Origin: Cellulophaga sp. RHA19
Lineage (GTDB): Bacteria; Bacteroidota; Bacteroidia; Flavobacteriales; Flavobacteriaceae
DNA length: 64,000 nucleotides
Assembly: GCF_002813425.1 (NCBI RefSeq)
Contig: NZ_PHUL01000001.1
Location: 744,001-808,000, forward strand
Direction: 5' to 3'
The translations under genes were made by a program, and so were the position numbers. Of the stretch, positions 53,322 through 64,000 are shown piece by piece. The notes under the pieces are model-generated. The model ran no database searches, was not told the origin of the DNA, and worked only from the letters and a program-made list of their open reading frames with translations. The first letter of the stretch is position 1. Each line of letters opens with the position of its first letter.

Positions 53322-54353
53322 ATGCAACTGTACAATACATTAAGCGCCAAGGAAAGAGCAGCCCTTATTGAAGAGGCTGGTAAGGAACGCCTAACCATTT
53401 CTTTCTACAAATATGCGCACATAGGCAACACCTCTTTATTTAGAGATCACCTTTTTATTACCTGGGACCAGATGGATGTTCTTGGTCGTATTTACGTAGC
53501 CACAGAGGGTATAAATGCCCAATTATCTGTTCCTGCAGAAAATTTTAATGCCTTTAAAGAGCATTTAGATAGCATTACTTTTTTAGAAAATGTACGATTA
53601 AACATAGCTATTGAACAAGACAACATGTCCTTTTTAAAGCTAAAGGTAAAAGTGCGTAACAAAATTGTTGCAGATGGCTTAAATGATGACTCTTTTGATG
53701 TTACAAACAGAGGAGTACACGTTAATGCTGAAAAATTTAATGAGCTTATTGAAGATCCAAATACTGTTTTGGTAGATATGCGCAACCATTACGAGAGTGA
53801 AATTGGTCACTTTAAAAATGCTGTTACACCAGATGTGGACACTTTTAGAGATTCTTTAGATATTATAGAAAACGATTTAAAAGACCATAAAGAAGACAAA
53901 AAACTAGTAATGTATTGCACAGGGGGCATCCGTTGTGAAAAAGCCAGCGCATACTACAAACACAAAGGTTTTAAAAATGTATACCAACTAGATGGCGGTA
54001 TTATAGAATACACTAGACAAGTAAACGATAAAAACTTAGAAAATAAGTTTATTGGCAAAAACTTTGTTTTTGACCACAGAAGAGGAGAACGCATTACTAA
54101 TGATGTAATTGCAAATTGTCACCAATGTGGAGAACCTTGTGACGAGCACGTAAATTGCGCTAATGAAGCTTGCCATTTATTGTTTATACAATGTAAAAAA
54201 TGCGCTGCAGAAATGGACAATTGCTGCTCCACAGAATGTAAAGATATACACGCATTACCTTTTGAAGAGCAAAAAGAATTGAGACGCGGAAAAACCGTTA
54301 GCAACAAAATATTTAAAAAAGGAAGATCTGAAGTTTTAAAATACAAAAAGTAA
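53322..54353 (+). CDS. trhO: tRNA uridine(34) hydroxylase TrhO (YceA-type rhodanese)
   Basis: The 343-residue protein has an N-terminal acylphosphatase-like region, the rhodanese domain (PNTVLVDMRNHYESEIGHFKNA, near residue 145), the catalytic Cys in MYCTGGIRCEKA (near residue 196), and a C-terminal Cys-rich part (NCHQCGEPCDEHVNC, QCKKCA, NCCSTEC) for zinc. TrhO makes 5-hydroxyuridine at the wobble base of some tRNAs. A clear terminator follows. Confidence 0.9.
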   Translation: MQLYNTLSAKERAALIEEAGKERLTISFYKYAHIGNTSLFRDHLFITWDQMDVLGRIYVATEGINAQLSVPAENFNAFKEHLDSITFLENVRLNIAIEQDNMSFLKLKVKVRNKIVADGLNDDSFDVTNRGVHVNAEKFNELIEDPNTVLVDMRNHYESEIGHFKNAVTPDVDTFRDSLDIIENDLKDHKEDKKLVMYCTGGIRCEKASAYYKHKGFKNVYQLDGGIIEYTRQVNDKNLENKFIGKNFVFDHRRGERITNDVIANCHQCGEPCDEHVNCANEACHLLFIQCKKCAAEMDNCCSTECKDIHALPFEEQKELRRGKTVSNKIFKKGRSEVLKYKK

Positions 54354-54381
54354 GACTTTTACAAACTCAAAAATACATTTT

Positions 54382-54420
54382 AAAGGCAGTTAAAATCAAG
54401 AGATTTTAACTGCCTTTTTT
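54382..54420 (+). terminator. Strong terminator after trhO
   Basis: GGCAGTTAAAATC and GATTTTAACTGCC form a perfect 13-bp stem with a 4-base loop, then six T. Confidence 0.9.
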
Positions 54421-54600
54421 AATTAAAACTGACTCATTCTTAAGACTGAATTTTCAATTTTACATAATTAACATTATGCAATAAAGTACCTCCTTATTAT
54501 TTTCAACTTAAAAATAGTATCTTTACGGTTAAGTAAATTAATATGAACCTTTTTTGACAAAAAGCAGCTTTGTTTTTTTAGTCAAATCAATATATATAAT

Positions 54601-55966
<1,366 letters not shown>

Positions 55967-55980
<14 letters not shown>

Positions 55981-56452
55981 TTTTATCATTTTTTTACTTG
56001 TACTCTTAGGAGCTTGCAACTCTAACATTGTAGAAACCAAATACAAGGCAACCAAAAATGGTGTCTGGAATAAAGATGAACCCGTAGATTTTTCTTTTAA
56101 TGCCCCAGATACAATAAACAGATATAATGTTTTTATCAATCTAAGAAATGACAACACATTTCCTTACAGTAACTTATTTTTAATATCAGAATTAAGTTTC
56201 CCAAATGGAACCATTATAAAAGATACTTTAGAGTATCAAATGGCACAACCAAACGGCGAATGGCTAGGTAAAGGCAATGGCAGCGTTAAAGAAAATAAAC
56301 TATGGCTTAAAGAAAACATCGTTTTTCCAGAAAACGGCGTATATACATTACAAATATCACAAGCTATGCGTAAAAACGGAAGCGTTAATGGCGTAGCAAA
56401 TTTAGAAGGCATCACAGATGTTGGGTATCAAATAGAAAAAATTAAAGAATAG
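55967..56452 (+). CDS. gldH: Gliding motility lipoprotein GldH
   Basis: The 161-residue protein has a lipoprotein signal (FLLVLLGAC, Cys16) and the GldH body (NSNIVETKYKATKNGVW, then FPYSNLFLISELSFPNG, and a C-terminal NGVANLEGITDVGYQIEK). GldH is needed for gliding motility in Flavobacterium and sits in the envelope. I chose ATG 55967, inside the end of the RicT-like gene in another frame, so translation may be coupled. PBP1A starts 2 bases after its stop. Confidence 0.9.
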
Positions 56453-56454
56453 CA

Positions 56455-58800
56455 ATGGCAAAGGCTGTAAAGAAAAAAGAGAGTAAACCATTTTTAAAAT
56501 TTGTAAAATGGTTTTGGATATTATTTGTAGTAGGTATAGTTTCTGCCGTACTAGTATTTCTGCTAGCATCTATGGGTGCATTTGGAGAATTACCAGATTT
56601 TGAACGTTTAGAAAACCCACAAACAAATTTAGCTAGTCAAATTATATCTTCTGACGGAGAACTTTTAGGTAAATATTATTTAGATGATAACAGAACAGAT
56701 GTTGCTTATGACCAACTACCAAAACACTTGGTAGATGCCCTAGTTGCAACTGAAGATGCTCGTTATTTTGAACATTCTGGTATAGATGCACGTGGCACCT
56801 TAAGAGCATTTTTCTATTTAGGAAAAAAAGGTGGAGCTAGTACCATTTCTCAACAATTAGCTAAACAATTATTTACCGGCTTAGCTGCTAGAGGATGGCA
56901 ACGTTACACTCAAAAAATTAAAGAATGGGTTATTGCAACTCGTTTAGAACGCCAATACACAAAAGAAGAAATTATAGCTATGTACTTTAACATCTATGAT
57001 TTTGGTAACAATGCAGATGGTATACGTTCTGCTTCTCGTATTTACTTTGGTAAAGAACCTAAAGATTTAGATGTTAAGGAATCTGCTATGTTAGTAGGTA
57101 TGTTTAAAAATTCATCTTTATACAACCCTACTCCTAAAAGAAACCCAAAGGGAACTTTAAACCGTAGAAATGTAGTTTTAGCACAAATGGCTAAATACGG
57201 CTACATTACCCAAAAAGACAAAGACTCTTTGCAACAAATACCTTTAAGCTTAAACTTTTCTCCTGAAAACCACAAAGAAGGTCTTGCCACATATTTTAGA
57301 ATGTACTTGCAAGGTTTTATGAACGACTGGGCGAAGAAAAACCCTAAACCAGCTTTAAAAGGAGAAAGAGAAAAATGGAATCTGTATTTAGACGGATTAA
57401 AAATCTATACTACTATTGATTCTAGAATGCAAAAAAATGCAGAAGTAGCTGTAGAAAAACATATGACAAAACTACAGGCTGAGTTTTTTGTTCAAAACAC
57501 ACCTGAACGCAATAAAAATGCTCCGTTTTTAGACCTAAATAAGAGCGAAATTAATAGAATTTTAGAACGAGGCATGAAATCTTCTGACCGATGGAGAGCT
57601 ATGAAAAGAAATGGCAAATCTGAAAAAGAAATGAGAGCCATTTTTGAAAAGCCAATTCCAATGAAGGTTTTTAGCTGGACAAGCAAAACAAAAAACAAAG
57701 ACACAGTAATGTCTCCTTTAGACTCTGTTAGGTATCACAAATCTTTTTTAAGAACAGCAATGATGTCTATGGAACCACAAACAGGACATGTTAAAGCTTG
57801 GGTTGGCGGTATAAATTACAAGTATTTTCAGTATGACAATGTGTATAGTGGATCTAGACAAGCAGGTTCTACATTTAAACCATTTGTTTATGCTGCCGCT
57901 ATAGACCAATTACGTTTATCTCCTTGTGATTCTATTATGGATACACAACATTGTATTGCTGCTGGTAAGCACGGCAATACAGATGCTTGGTGCCCTAAAA
58001 ATTCAGACGGTAAGTATTCAGGAAAAATGATGACACTTAAACAGGCATTAGCAAATTCCGTAAATTCTGTCACAGCAAAACTAATAGATGAAGTTGGCCC
58101 TGTTCCTGTAGTCCAAATGGCAAAAAAATTAGGCATTTCTAAAGAGTTGCCAGAAGTACCATCTATTGCTTTAGGTACTGCAGATATGAGTGTATATGAA
58201 ATGGTTGGTGCGTATGGTGCATTTGCAAACCAAGGTGTTTATGTAAAACCAGTAATGGTTACAAGAATTGAAGATAAAAACGGCACTGTTTTATATGAAT
58301 ACACCCCACAAACAAAAGACGTTATGAGTAAAGATGTTGCTTATGCCGTTGTAAACCTGATGGAAGGTGTAACACAAGGTGGTTCTGGAACAAGGCTAAG
58401 ACACAAATACCAAGCAAATAGAAGAGATTATAAAGAAATTATGACTGGCTATCCTTACGAACTTAGCAATCCAATTGCTGGTAAAACAGGAACTACACAA
58501 AACCAAAGTGATGGTTGGTTTATGGGCATGGTACCAAACCTAGTTACTGGAGTTTGGGTTGGTGGTGAAGACAGAGCAACACACTTTAAAAGTATCACAT
58601 ACGGGCAAGGAGCAGCAATGGCATTACCTATTTGGGGTATGTATATGAAGGCAAATTATGCAAATAAAGATTTAGGGATATCTGATAAGGCATTTACCAA
58701 ACCCAAAAACCTATCTATTAACGTAGATTGCGCTAAGGTTAGAAAAGAAATGCAACAAGACAACAAAGTTGAAGACGATATAGACGATCTTGATTTTTAA
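56455..58800 (+). CDS. Penicillin-binding protein 1A-type (bifunctional)
   Basis: The 781-residue protein has a membrane helix (about 17-42), a GT51 glycosyltransferase domain (ATEDARYFEHSGID, with catalytic Glu, and GGASTISQQLAKQLF), and a transpeptidase domain with S-T-F-K in GSRQAGSTFKPF, SVN and KTGTT. It polymerises and cross-links peptidoglycan at the outer side of the inner membrane. It follows gldH by 2 bases, so it is probably co-transcribed with the RicT-like and gldH genes. Confidence 0.93.
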   Translation: MAKAVKKKESKPFLKFVKWFWILFVVGIVSAVLVFLLASMGAFGELPDFERLENPQTNLASQIISSDGELLGKYYLDDNRTDVAYDQLPKHLVDALVATEDARYFEHSGIDARGTLRAFFYLGKKGGASTISQQLAKQLFTGLAARGWQRYTQKIKEWVIATRLERQYTKEEIIAMYFNIYDFGNNADGIRSASRIYFGKEPKDLDVKESAMLVGMFKNSSLYNPTPKRNPKGTLNRRNVVLAQMAKYGYITQKDKDSLQQIPLSLNFSPENHKEGLATYFRMYLQGFMNDWAKKNPKPALKGEREKWNLYLDGLKIYTTIDSRMQKNAEVAVEKHMTKLQAEFFVQNTPERNKNAPFLDLNKSEINRILERGMKSSDRWRAMKRNGKSEKEMRAIFEKPIPMKVFSWTSKTKNKDTVMSPLDSVRYHKSFLRTAMMSMEPQTGHVKAWVGGINYKYFQYDNVYSGSRQAGSTFKPFVYAAAIDQLRLSPCDSIMDTQHCIAAGKHGNTDAWCPKNSDGKYSGKMMTLKQALANSVNSVTAKLIDEVGPVPVVQMAKKLGISKELPEVPSIALGTADMSVYEMVGAYGAFANQGVYVKPVMVTRIEDKNGTVLYEYTPQTKDVMSKDVAYAVVNLMEGVTQGGSGTRLRHKYQANRRDYKEIMTGYPYELSNPIAGKTGTTQNQSDGWFMGMVPNLVTGVWVGGEDRATHFKSITYGQGAAMALPIWGMYMKANYANKDLGISDKAFTKPKNLSINVDCAKVRKEMQQDNKVEDDIDDLDF

Positions 58801-58816
58801 TTAATTCTTATTTAAA

Positions 58817-59518
58817 ATGATTAGAAAAACAGTAGCAAACGTTAAAGAAGCACTTAAAGGCGTAAAAGACAATATGACTTTTATGGTTGGTGGTTTTGGC
58901 TTATGCGGCATTCCAGAAAACGCAATATCAGAATTGGTTGACCTGAATGTTACAGGCATAACTTGTATATCTAACAATGCAGGTGTAGATGATTTTGGTC
59001 TTGGTTTATTACTTCAAAAACGCCAAGTAAAAAAAATGGTATCCTCATATGTAGGTGAAAATGATGAGTTTGAAAGACAAATGCTAAGCGGTGAGTTAGA
59101 AGTAGAATTAACACCACAAGGCACCTTAGCAGAAAAATGCAGAGCTGCGCAATCTGGTTTCCCTGCATTTTATACTCCTGCTGGGTACGGTACAGAAGTA
59201 GCAGAAGGGAAAGAAACAAGAGAGTTTAACGGCAAAATGTATGTTTTAGAGGAAGCCGCAAAAGCAGACTTTGCTTTTGTAAAAGCTTGGAAAGGTGATG
59301 AAGCTGGCAACCTTATATTTAAAGGAACTGCTCGTAACTTTAATGCAGTAATGTGTGGCGCAGCTACAATAACTGTTGCAGAGGTTGAAGAGTTACTACC
59401 CGCAGGAAGTTTAGATCCTAATGAAATTCACGTTCCCGGTATATTTGTGCAACGAATTTTTCAAGGAAAAGACTATCAAAAAAGAATAGAACAACGTACC
59501 GTTAGAGCTAGAGGGTAA
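58817..59518 (+). CDS. 3-oxoacid CoA-transferase subunit A
   Basis: The 233-residue protein has the CoA-transferase A motif [13 protein letters not shown] near residue 26 and [13 protein letters not shown]. Together with subunit B it moves CoA from succinyl-CoA to a 3-oxoacid such as acetoacetate. The subunit B gene lies about 390 bases downstream, with a small membrane protein gene in between. It starts 16 bases after the PBP1A stop. Confidence 0.92.
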   Translation: MIRKTVANVKEALKGVKDNMTFMVGGFGLCGIPENAISELVDLNVTGITCISNNAGVDDFGLGLLLQKRQVKKMVSSYVGENDEFERQMLSGELEVELTPQGTLAEKCRAAQSGFPAFYTPAGYGTEVAEGKETREFNGKMYVLEEAAKADFAFVKAWKGDEAGNLIFKGTARNFNAVMCGAATITVAEVEELLPAGSLDPNEIHVPGIFVQRIFQGKDYQKRIEQRTVRARG

Positions 59519-59532
59519 TACAAAAATTGTTT

Positions 59533-59871
59533 ATGAAACTATCGTATAGATGTCCTTCTTGCAAAGCAACAAATTACTACACACCAGTAATAGCAACCAG
59601 AGGAGATCTGCATATGAAAATTGGTGATAATTTTGACACCAATTGTAAAAATTGTAACTCTAAGGAAAAAGTACACATTAATAAAATTACAGCAGTACAA
59701 GACAAAAGGTTAATAGTTATAGGAGCTATAATTGGTCTTATAACCGCAATAATTTTATGGTCTATTTTTGGAGCTATTGGAACAGTTGCATTTGGAATTC
59801 CCATAATTTTTATGTCTGTAGAAAGTAGCGCAACTAACACCTTTAACAAATATATGATAAGACGCAGGTAG
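59533..59871 (+). CDS. Small zinc-ribbon membrane protein between CoA-transferase subunits
   Basis: The 112-residue protein has an N-terminal zinc-ribbon-like pair (CPSCKATNYY and CKNCNSKE) and two hydrophobic segments near residues 62-80 and 82-99. I recognise no family. It starts 14 bases after subunit A and ends 40 bases before subunit B, so it is inside a gene pair that is normally adjacent. It may bind metal or protein at the inner membrane. Confidence 0.7.
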   Translation: MKLSYRCPSCKATNYYTPVIATRGDLHMKIGDNFDTNCKNCNSKEKVHINKITAVQDKRLIVIGAIIGLITAIILWSIFGAIGTVAFGIPIIFMSVESSATNTFNKYMIRRR

Positions 59872-59911
59872 CTTATCAACTTAAATAATATTCAATTTTA
59901 TAGTAACTATT

Positions 59912-60565
59912 ATGCTAGATAAAAACGGAATAGCTAAACGTATAGCAAAGGAAGTACAAGACGGGTTTTATGTAAATCTTGGTATTGGTATACCAACGTT
60001 AGTAGCCAATTTTGTAAATAATGATATTAGTGTTGAGTTCCAGAGTGAAAATGGCGTATTAGGTATGGGTCCTTTTCCTTTTGAAGGCGAGGAAGATGCT
60101 GATATTATTAACGCCGGCAAACAAACCATTACAACGCTTCCTGGAGCTTCTTTTTTTGATTCTGCCACTAGTTTTGGAATGATAAGAGGACAACACGTAG
60201 ACCTTACCATTTTAGGCGCTATGGAAGTTTCTGAAAACGGAGATATTGCCAACTGGAAAATTCCAGGTAAAATGGTAAAAGGCATGGGGGGCGCTATGGA
60301 TTTAGTTGCTTCTGCCGAAAATATTATTGTTGCAATGATGCACACCAACCGCGCTGGCGAATCTAAATTACTAGACAAATGTACATTACCATTAACAGGC
60401 GTTGGTTGTGTAAAAAAGATAGTAACCAACCTTGCCGTTTTAGAGGTTACAAAAGACGGTTTTTTACTTTTAGAACGCGCACCAGGGGTATCTGTAGAGG
60501 AAATTAAAAAAGCCACAAAAGGAACATTAATTATTAATGGCGATGTTCCTGAGATGGATATTTAA
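59912..60565 (+). CDS. 3-oxoacid CoA-transferase subunit B
   Basis: The 217-residue protein has GIGIPTLVANFV near the N-terminus and the catalytic Glu in SENGVLGMGP (near residue 45). LLDKCTLPLTGVGCVKKIVTNLAVLEV is in the C-terminal half. It forms the A2B2 or AB enzyme with the product of the gene at 58817. It works in the cytoplasm in ketone-body or fatty-acid metabolism. Confidence 0.92.
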   Translation: MLDKNGIAKRIAKEVQDGFYVNLGIGIPTLVANFVNNDISVEFQSENGVLGMGPFPFEGEEDADIINAGKQTITTLPGASFFDSATSFGMIRGQHVDLTILGAMEVSENGDIANWKIPGKMVKGMGGAMDLVASAENIIVAMMHTNRAGESKLLDKCTLPLTGVGCVKKIVTNLAVLEVTKDGFLLLERAPGVSVEEIKKATKGTLIINGDVPEMDI

Positions 60566-60694
60566 ACAAAAAACTAGGCGCTTGCAACAAAAAAAAGCCA
60601 TTTTACAACAATTGTTTTACAATTTTAAAGTATGCACATATATTTACATTGTATAAAAGCTTAACCTTAAATTACAACTTTAAACAATATAACT

Positions 60695-60796
60695 ATGAGC
60701 ACCCAAATTTATCCTACAACACAGAAAGTAATTTACAAGAAGAACTTTTTTTCTGGAATTATTAGCCTAACAAAAAAACTATTTATGATATCATAA
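60695..60796 (+). CDS. Possible 33-residue peptide in a short transcript
   Basis: ATG 60695 opens a 33-codon frame with a basic, moderately hydrophobic peptide (start MSTQIYPTTQ, end KKLFMIS) and TAA at 60794-60796. A clear terminator follows 23 bases later, giving a compact transcription unit in the 479-base gap between the CoA-transferase B and thioredoxin-like genes. No similarity is recognised; it could instead be a non-coding RNA. Confidence 0.3.
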   Translation: MSTQIYPTTQKVIYKKNFFSGIISLTKKLFMIS

Positions 60797-60818
60797 ATGA
60801 GTTTAAAGCAAAGACATT

Positions 60819-60851
60819 AAAAGGAGCTGCATTTAAAATGCCGCTCCTTTT
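60819..60851 (+). terminator. Terminator of the small transcript
   Basis: AAAAGGAGC and GCTCCTTTT pair around an inner stem GCATTT/AATGC, then TCTATTTT. It is 250 bases after the CoA-transferase B stop, so it could also end that operon. Confidence 0.7.
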
Positions 60852-61044
60852 CTATTTTAAAACAGTTTTTAATAACAGATTTTTTACACTAAAAAGACAA
60901 TACACCCTTTTACTACCTTCAATATAAAGAGAAATAAGAATTACCTACCTTTACTACACACAAACTTCATTACATCATAAAATAGCCTTAAAACGCTTGA
61001 TTATGTTACCTAGAGGATATAACTTAGTATAAAATTCAGTTAAA

Positions 61045-61587
61045 ATGAAAAAAATCACACACACAACACTAATACTAGCACTTCTCTTATTTGTTACATC
61101 TGTTTCTGCACAAATTCCAAAAGACCATAACAACAGAGAGCGCTTACTAGGCAAGATTAGCAAGTCTGATTTAACACAAAACTCATTTGCAAATTGGTTT
61201 ACACCTAATTATAATGACTACAAGGTAGACACAAAAACACTAAACACAATAAAAGAAGATTTAAAAAAATACAAAATAGTTGCTTTTATGGGCACTTGGT
61301 GCGGAGATAGCAAAAGAGAAACACCTCCTTTTTATAAAATACTAGAAGCCGCTAACTTTCCAATGGAAAATTTTAGCATAGTGGCTGTAGACAATGCAAA
61401 AAATAACTACAAAAAAAGTCCTGGAGGAGAAGAAAAAGGATTAAACATTACACACGTTCCCACGTTTATTTTATACAAAAATAATAAGGAAGTTAACCGA
61501 ATAGTAGAATCGCCCGTAATAAGCCTAGAAAAGGATTTAAAAGCTATTGTAACAGGCAGTACTTACATTCCAAATTACGCCGATTAA
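61045..61587 (+). CDS. Thioredoxin-like protein with a single active-site cysteine
   Basis: The 180-residue protein has a signal peptide (TSVSAQ, residues 1-23) and a thioredoxin-like fold (IVAFMGTWCGDSKRETPPFYKILE, then HVPTFILYKNN with the cis-Pro). The usual CxxC is CGDS, leaving one Cys. It may act as a monothiol enzyme or as a binding module rather than a disulfide oxidoreductase. It is exported. A terminator shared with sdhB follows. Confidence 0.82.
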   Translation: MKKITHTTLILALLLFVTSVSAQIPKDHNNRERLLGKISKSDLTQNSFANWFTPNYNDYKVDTKTLNTIKEDLKKYKIVAFMGTWCGDSKRETPPFYKILEAANFPMENFSIVAVDNAKNNYKKSPGGEEKGLNITHVPTFILYKNNKEVNRIVESPVISLEKDLKAIVTGSTYIPNYAD

Positions 61588-61600
61588 AAAGCAAAACATA

Positions 61601-61636
61601 AAAAATCCCAAGCTGTACATACAACTTGGGATTTTT
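61601..61636. terminator. Bidirectional terminator
   Basis: AAAAATCCCAAG and CTTGGGATTTTT pair around a 12-base loop, between the convergent thioredoxin-like and sdhB genes. Confidence 0.88.
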
Positions 61637-61674
61637 AATTTTATGTAAATAGTTACGCTGTAACTTATTTTAGC

Positions 61675-62421
61675 TTATCCTTTAATGTTTGCAGATAAAA
61701 ATTCACGGTTCATACGTGCAATGTTCTCTAAAGAAATTCCTTTAGGACATTCTACCTCACAAGCACCTGTGTTAGTACAGTTACCAAAACCTTCTAGATC
61801 CATTTGAGCAACCATATTTTTAACACGGTCTGTTGCTTCTACTTGTCCTTGTGGCAATAAAGCATACTGAGATACTTTAGCTCCCACAAACAACATAGCC
61901 GAAGAGTTTTTACAACTTGCAACACAAGCACCACACCCAATACAAGTTGCAGCATCCATAGCTTCATCTGCAGCGTGCTTAGAAATAGGAATTGCGTTAG
62001 CATCTTGTGTATTACCAGAAGTGTTTACAGATATATAACCACCTGCGTGTTGTATACGATCAAAAGCACCTCTATCTACAACTAAATCCTTTAATACAGG
62101 AAATGCAGCTGCTCTAAATGGCTCTATTGTAATAGTATCACCATCTTTAAACATACGCATGTGCAATTGACATGTAGTTACCCCTCTATCTGGCCCGTGA
62201 GCTTCACCATTAATATACATAGAGCACATACCGCAAATACCTTCGCGACAATCATGATCAAAAGCTACTGGCTCCTCACCAGAGTTAATTAACTGTTCGT
62301 TTAAAACATCCATCATTTCTAAGAAAGACATATGTTCTGAGATCTCAGTCACTTTATAATCGACCATCTGACCTTTAGATTGAGCATCTTTTTGACGCCA
62401 AATTTTAAGTGTTAAATTCAT
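61675..62421 (-). CDS. sdhB: Succinate dehydrogenase/fumarate reductase iron-sulfur subunit
   Basis: The 248-residue protein carries the 2Fe-2S ferredoxin motif ([11 protein letters not shown], then a later Cys in TTCQLHM), and the 4Fe-4S and 3Fe-4S clusters ([15 protein letters not shown], then [14 protein letters not shown]). It passes electrons from SdhA to quinone in complex II at the inner membrane. It lies 10 bases downstream of sdhA. The type is the one with a long subunit common in Bacteroidota. Confidence 0.95.
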   Translation of the reverse strand: MNLTLKIWRQKDAQSKGQMVDYKVTEISEHMSFLEMMDVLNEQLINSGEEPVAFDHDCREGICGMCSMYINGEAHGPDRGVTTCQLHMRMFKDGDTITIEPFRAAAFPVLKDLVVDRGAFDRIQHAGGYISVNTSGNTQDANAIPISKHAADEAMDAATCIGCGACVASCKNSSAMLFVGAKVSQYALLPQGQVEATDRVKNMVAQMDLEGFGNCTNTGACEVECPKGISLENIARMNREFLSANIKG

Positions 62422-62431
62422 AATGTCTATC

Positions 62432-64000
62432 TTATTTATATGAACGTTGTTTTAATTCAATTTCGTTAAACTCAAGGTCTTCTTTGTGTAAAATAGCATC
62501 TCCAGGTTCTCCTTTATATTCCCAAGCAGAAACAAAAGCAAACTCCTTATCATTACGCTTAGCTTCACCCTTTTGCTCACCATCTAACTCTACAGACTCT
62601 TCTCTAAAGTGACCACCACAAGACTCTTCTCTTTCCAAAGCATCTTTTGCAAACAACTCTCCTAGCTCTAAGAAATCTGCTACACGACCAGCCTTCTCTA
62701 ATTCGCTATTTAATTCATTTGCATTACCTGGAACACTAACGTTTTTGTAAAAATCTTCACGTAATTCTTTAATCTCTACCATTGCCTCTCTTAACCCTTG
62801 TGCGTTACGAGACATACCACATTTCTCCCACATAATATTACCTAATTTCTTATGGTAATAATCTACAGAATGAGATCCTTTATTATTTACAAAGAAGTTA
62901 ATTTTATCTGTCACTTCCTTTTCAGCAGCATCAAACTCTGGTGTATCAGTAGGAATTTTACCTGTTCTAATTTCGTGAGAAAGATAATCTCCAATTGTAT
63001 AAGGCAAAACAAAATAACCATCTGCTAAACCTTGCATTAAAGCAGAAGCTCCTAATCTGTTTGCACCGTGATCAGAGAAGTTTGCTTCACCAATACAGTA
63101 TAAACCGTCTACAGTAGTCATTAAGTTATAATCTACCCATACACCACCCATTGTATAATGTACCGCTGGGTATATCATCATTGGAGTTTTATAAGGATCT
63201 TGATCTACAATTTTCTCGTACATCTGAAAAAGGTTACCATATTTAGCCTTAACTATTGCAGCACCTAATTCATATATCTTATCTGCAGAAGCATTAGCTA
63301 TATTATGAATTTTAGCCTGCTCTTTACCATATCTTTCAATAGCAGAGGCAAAATCTAAATAAACAGCTTCACCAGTTGCATTAACACCGTAACCAGCATC
63401 ACAACGTTCTTTTGCTGCTCTAGATGCAACATCACGCGGTACTAAGTTACCAAATGCAGGGTATCTTCTTTCTAAGTAATAATCTCTTTCATCTTCAGAC
63501 AAATCGGTCGGCTTTTTCTTGCCTTCACGAATTGCTAAAACATCATCCATATTTTTAGGAACCCAAATACGACCATCATTACGCAAAGATTCTGACATCA
63601 ATGTTAATTTAGATTGATAGTCTCCTGAACGCGGAATACACGTTGGGTGAATTTGAGTATAACAAGGGTTTGCAAAAAATGCTCCCTTTTTATGTATTTT
63701 CCAAGCAGCAGTTGCATTAGAACCCATTGCATTTGTAGACAAGAAATAAACGTTACCATAACCACCAGAAGCAATTACAACTGCGTGTGCAGAATGACGT
63801 TCTATTTCTCCTGTAACTAAGTTACGAGCAATAATACCACGCGCTTTACCATCTATTTTTACAACATCTAACATTTCATGACGATTGAACGGTGTAATTT
63901 TACCACGTGCAATTTGTCTGTTCATTGCAGAATATGCTCCTAATAATAACTGTTGTCCTGTTTGCCCTTTAGCATAAAAAGTTCTAGAAACTAATACTCC
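62432..64000 (-). CDS. sdhA: Succinate dehydrogenase flavoprotein subunit (5' end cut)
   Basis: The frame runs from the window edge at 64000 to the stop at 62432, about 522 residues. Recognisable parts are [19 protein letters not shown] at the edge, the dicarboxylate site ([11 protein letters not shown]), the [11 protein letters not shown] motif with the FAD region, and the C-terminal Cys/His-rich tail ([11 protein letters not shown]). It oxidises succinate with FAD. The N-terminal FAD-binding GxGxxG lies outside the window, so it is partial. Confidence 0.95.
   Translation of the reverse strand, partial: GVLVSRTFYAKGQTGQQLLLGAYSAMNRQIARGKITPFNRHEMLDVVKIDGKARGIIARNLVTGEIERHSAHAVVIASGGYGNVYFLSTNAMGSNATAAWKIHKKGAFFANPCYTQIHPTCIPRSGDYQSKLTLMSESLRNDGRIWVPKNMDDVLAIREGKKKPTDLSEDERDYYLERRYPAFGNLVPRDVASRAAKERCDAGYGVNATGEAVYLDFASAIERYGKEQAKIHNIANASADKIYELGAAIVKAKYGNLFQMYEKIVDQDPYKTPMMIYPAVHYTMGGVWVDYNLMTTVDGLYCIGEANFSDHGANRLGASALMQGLADGYFVLPYTIGDYLSHEIRTGKIPTDTPEFDAAEKEVTDKINFFVNNKGSHSVDYYHKKLGNIMWEKCGMSRNAQGLREAMVEIKELREDFYKNVSVPGNANELNSELEKAGRVADFLELGELFAKDALEREESCGGHFREESVELDGEQKGEAKRNDKEFAFVSAWEYKGEPGDAILHKEDLEFNEIELKQRSYK

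Overview
The window looks like chromosome of a marine-type Flavobacteriaceae (Bacteroidota). The sequence is AT-rich. It carries a type IX secretion C-terminal domain, a SusC/SusD pair, a GldH gliding lipoprotein, a PSP1/RicT-like gene beside gldH, and promoters of the Bacteroidota type (TTTG, about 20 bases, TANNTTTG) with no clear Shine-Dalgarno sites. I saw no rRNA, tRNA, CRISPR array, insertion sequence or integrase gene.

Region 1 (1-10200) is the most unusual part. It is a same-strand array of twelve single-gene units separated by eleven structured, integron attC-like sites of two sizes (about 135 and about 200 bases). Each site is a long imperfect inverted repeat that begins with a box ending in AAC and ends with a GTT box. 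In eight of the ten complete units, the first 8-10 bases at the start of the unit are the exact reverse complement of the box at the end of the same unit. That is what is expected if each unit once existed as a circle with a folded attC. No integrase lies in the window, so this would be a cluster of attC sites lacking an integrase (CALIN), of a type I cannot match to a described attC family. The cargo is an RDD membrane protein, a serine hydrolase, a CHAP hydrolase, lipoproteins, small membrane proteins and unknowns. Two cargo genes (8294-8859 and 9763-10156) are frameshifted. Three cargo genes end inside the attC-like site.

Region 2 (10270-24580) holds ordinary accessory genes. These are an AraC-type regulator with a membrane domain, a class-C-like serine hydrolase, DUF2306 and LRR proteins, a secreted HAD-like protein, and a T9SS-secreted repeat protein bracketed by an exact 27-bp direct repeat. 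They are followed by MarC, a sterol-desaturase-like hydroxylase, VanW and GNAT proteins. A Fur-family regulator and a Tat-like thioredoxin-reductase-like flavoprotein diverge from a compact control region, where each of two 15-bp operators covers one promoter's -33 element.

Region 3 (24590-34364, minus strand) looks like a peptide or polymer uptake locus: sensor histidine kinase, zinc metalloprotease (metzincin), SusC, SusD, a terminator, then a LytTR response regulator. A 21-bp-spaced direct repeat upstream of the protease fits a LytTR operator.

Region 4 (34581-46420) contains an unknown secreted protein, two SDRs, a LysR/YeiH pair, a LysR diverging from an mdaB-ygiN-like quinone redox pair, a TetR with two palindromic operators, a thioesterase, a HU/SPOR protein and DprA.

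Region 5 (46696-64000) is mainly housekeeping: an FKBP isomerase, TrpS, PlsC, an ECF sigma factor with a membrane partner, RecA, TrhO, a RicT-like protein carrying a 25-unit AAC microsatellite (poly-Asn), GldH, PBP1A, CoA-transferase A and B split by a small zinc-ribbon membrane protein, a thioredoxin-like protein, and SdhB/SdhA. SdhA is cut by the window edge. All functions come from reading motifs by eye; no database search was run.
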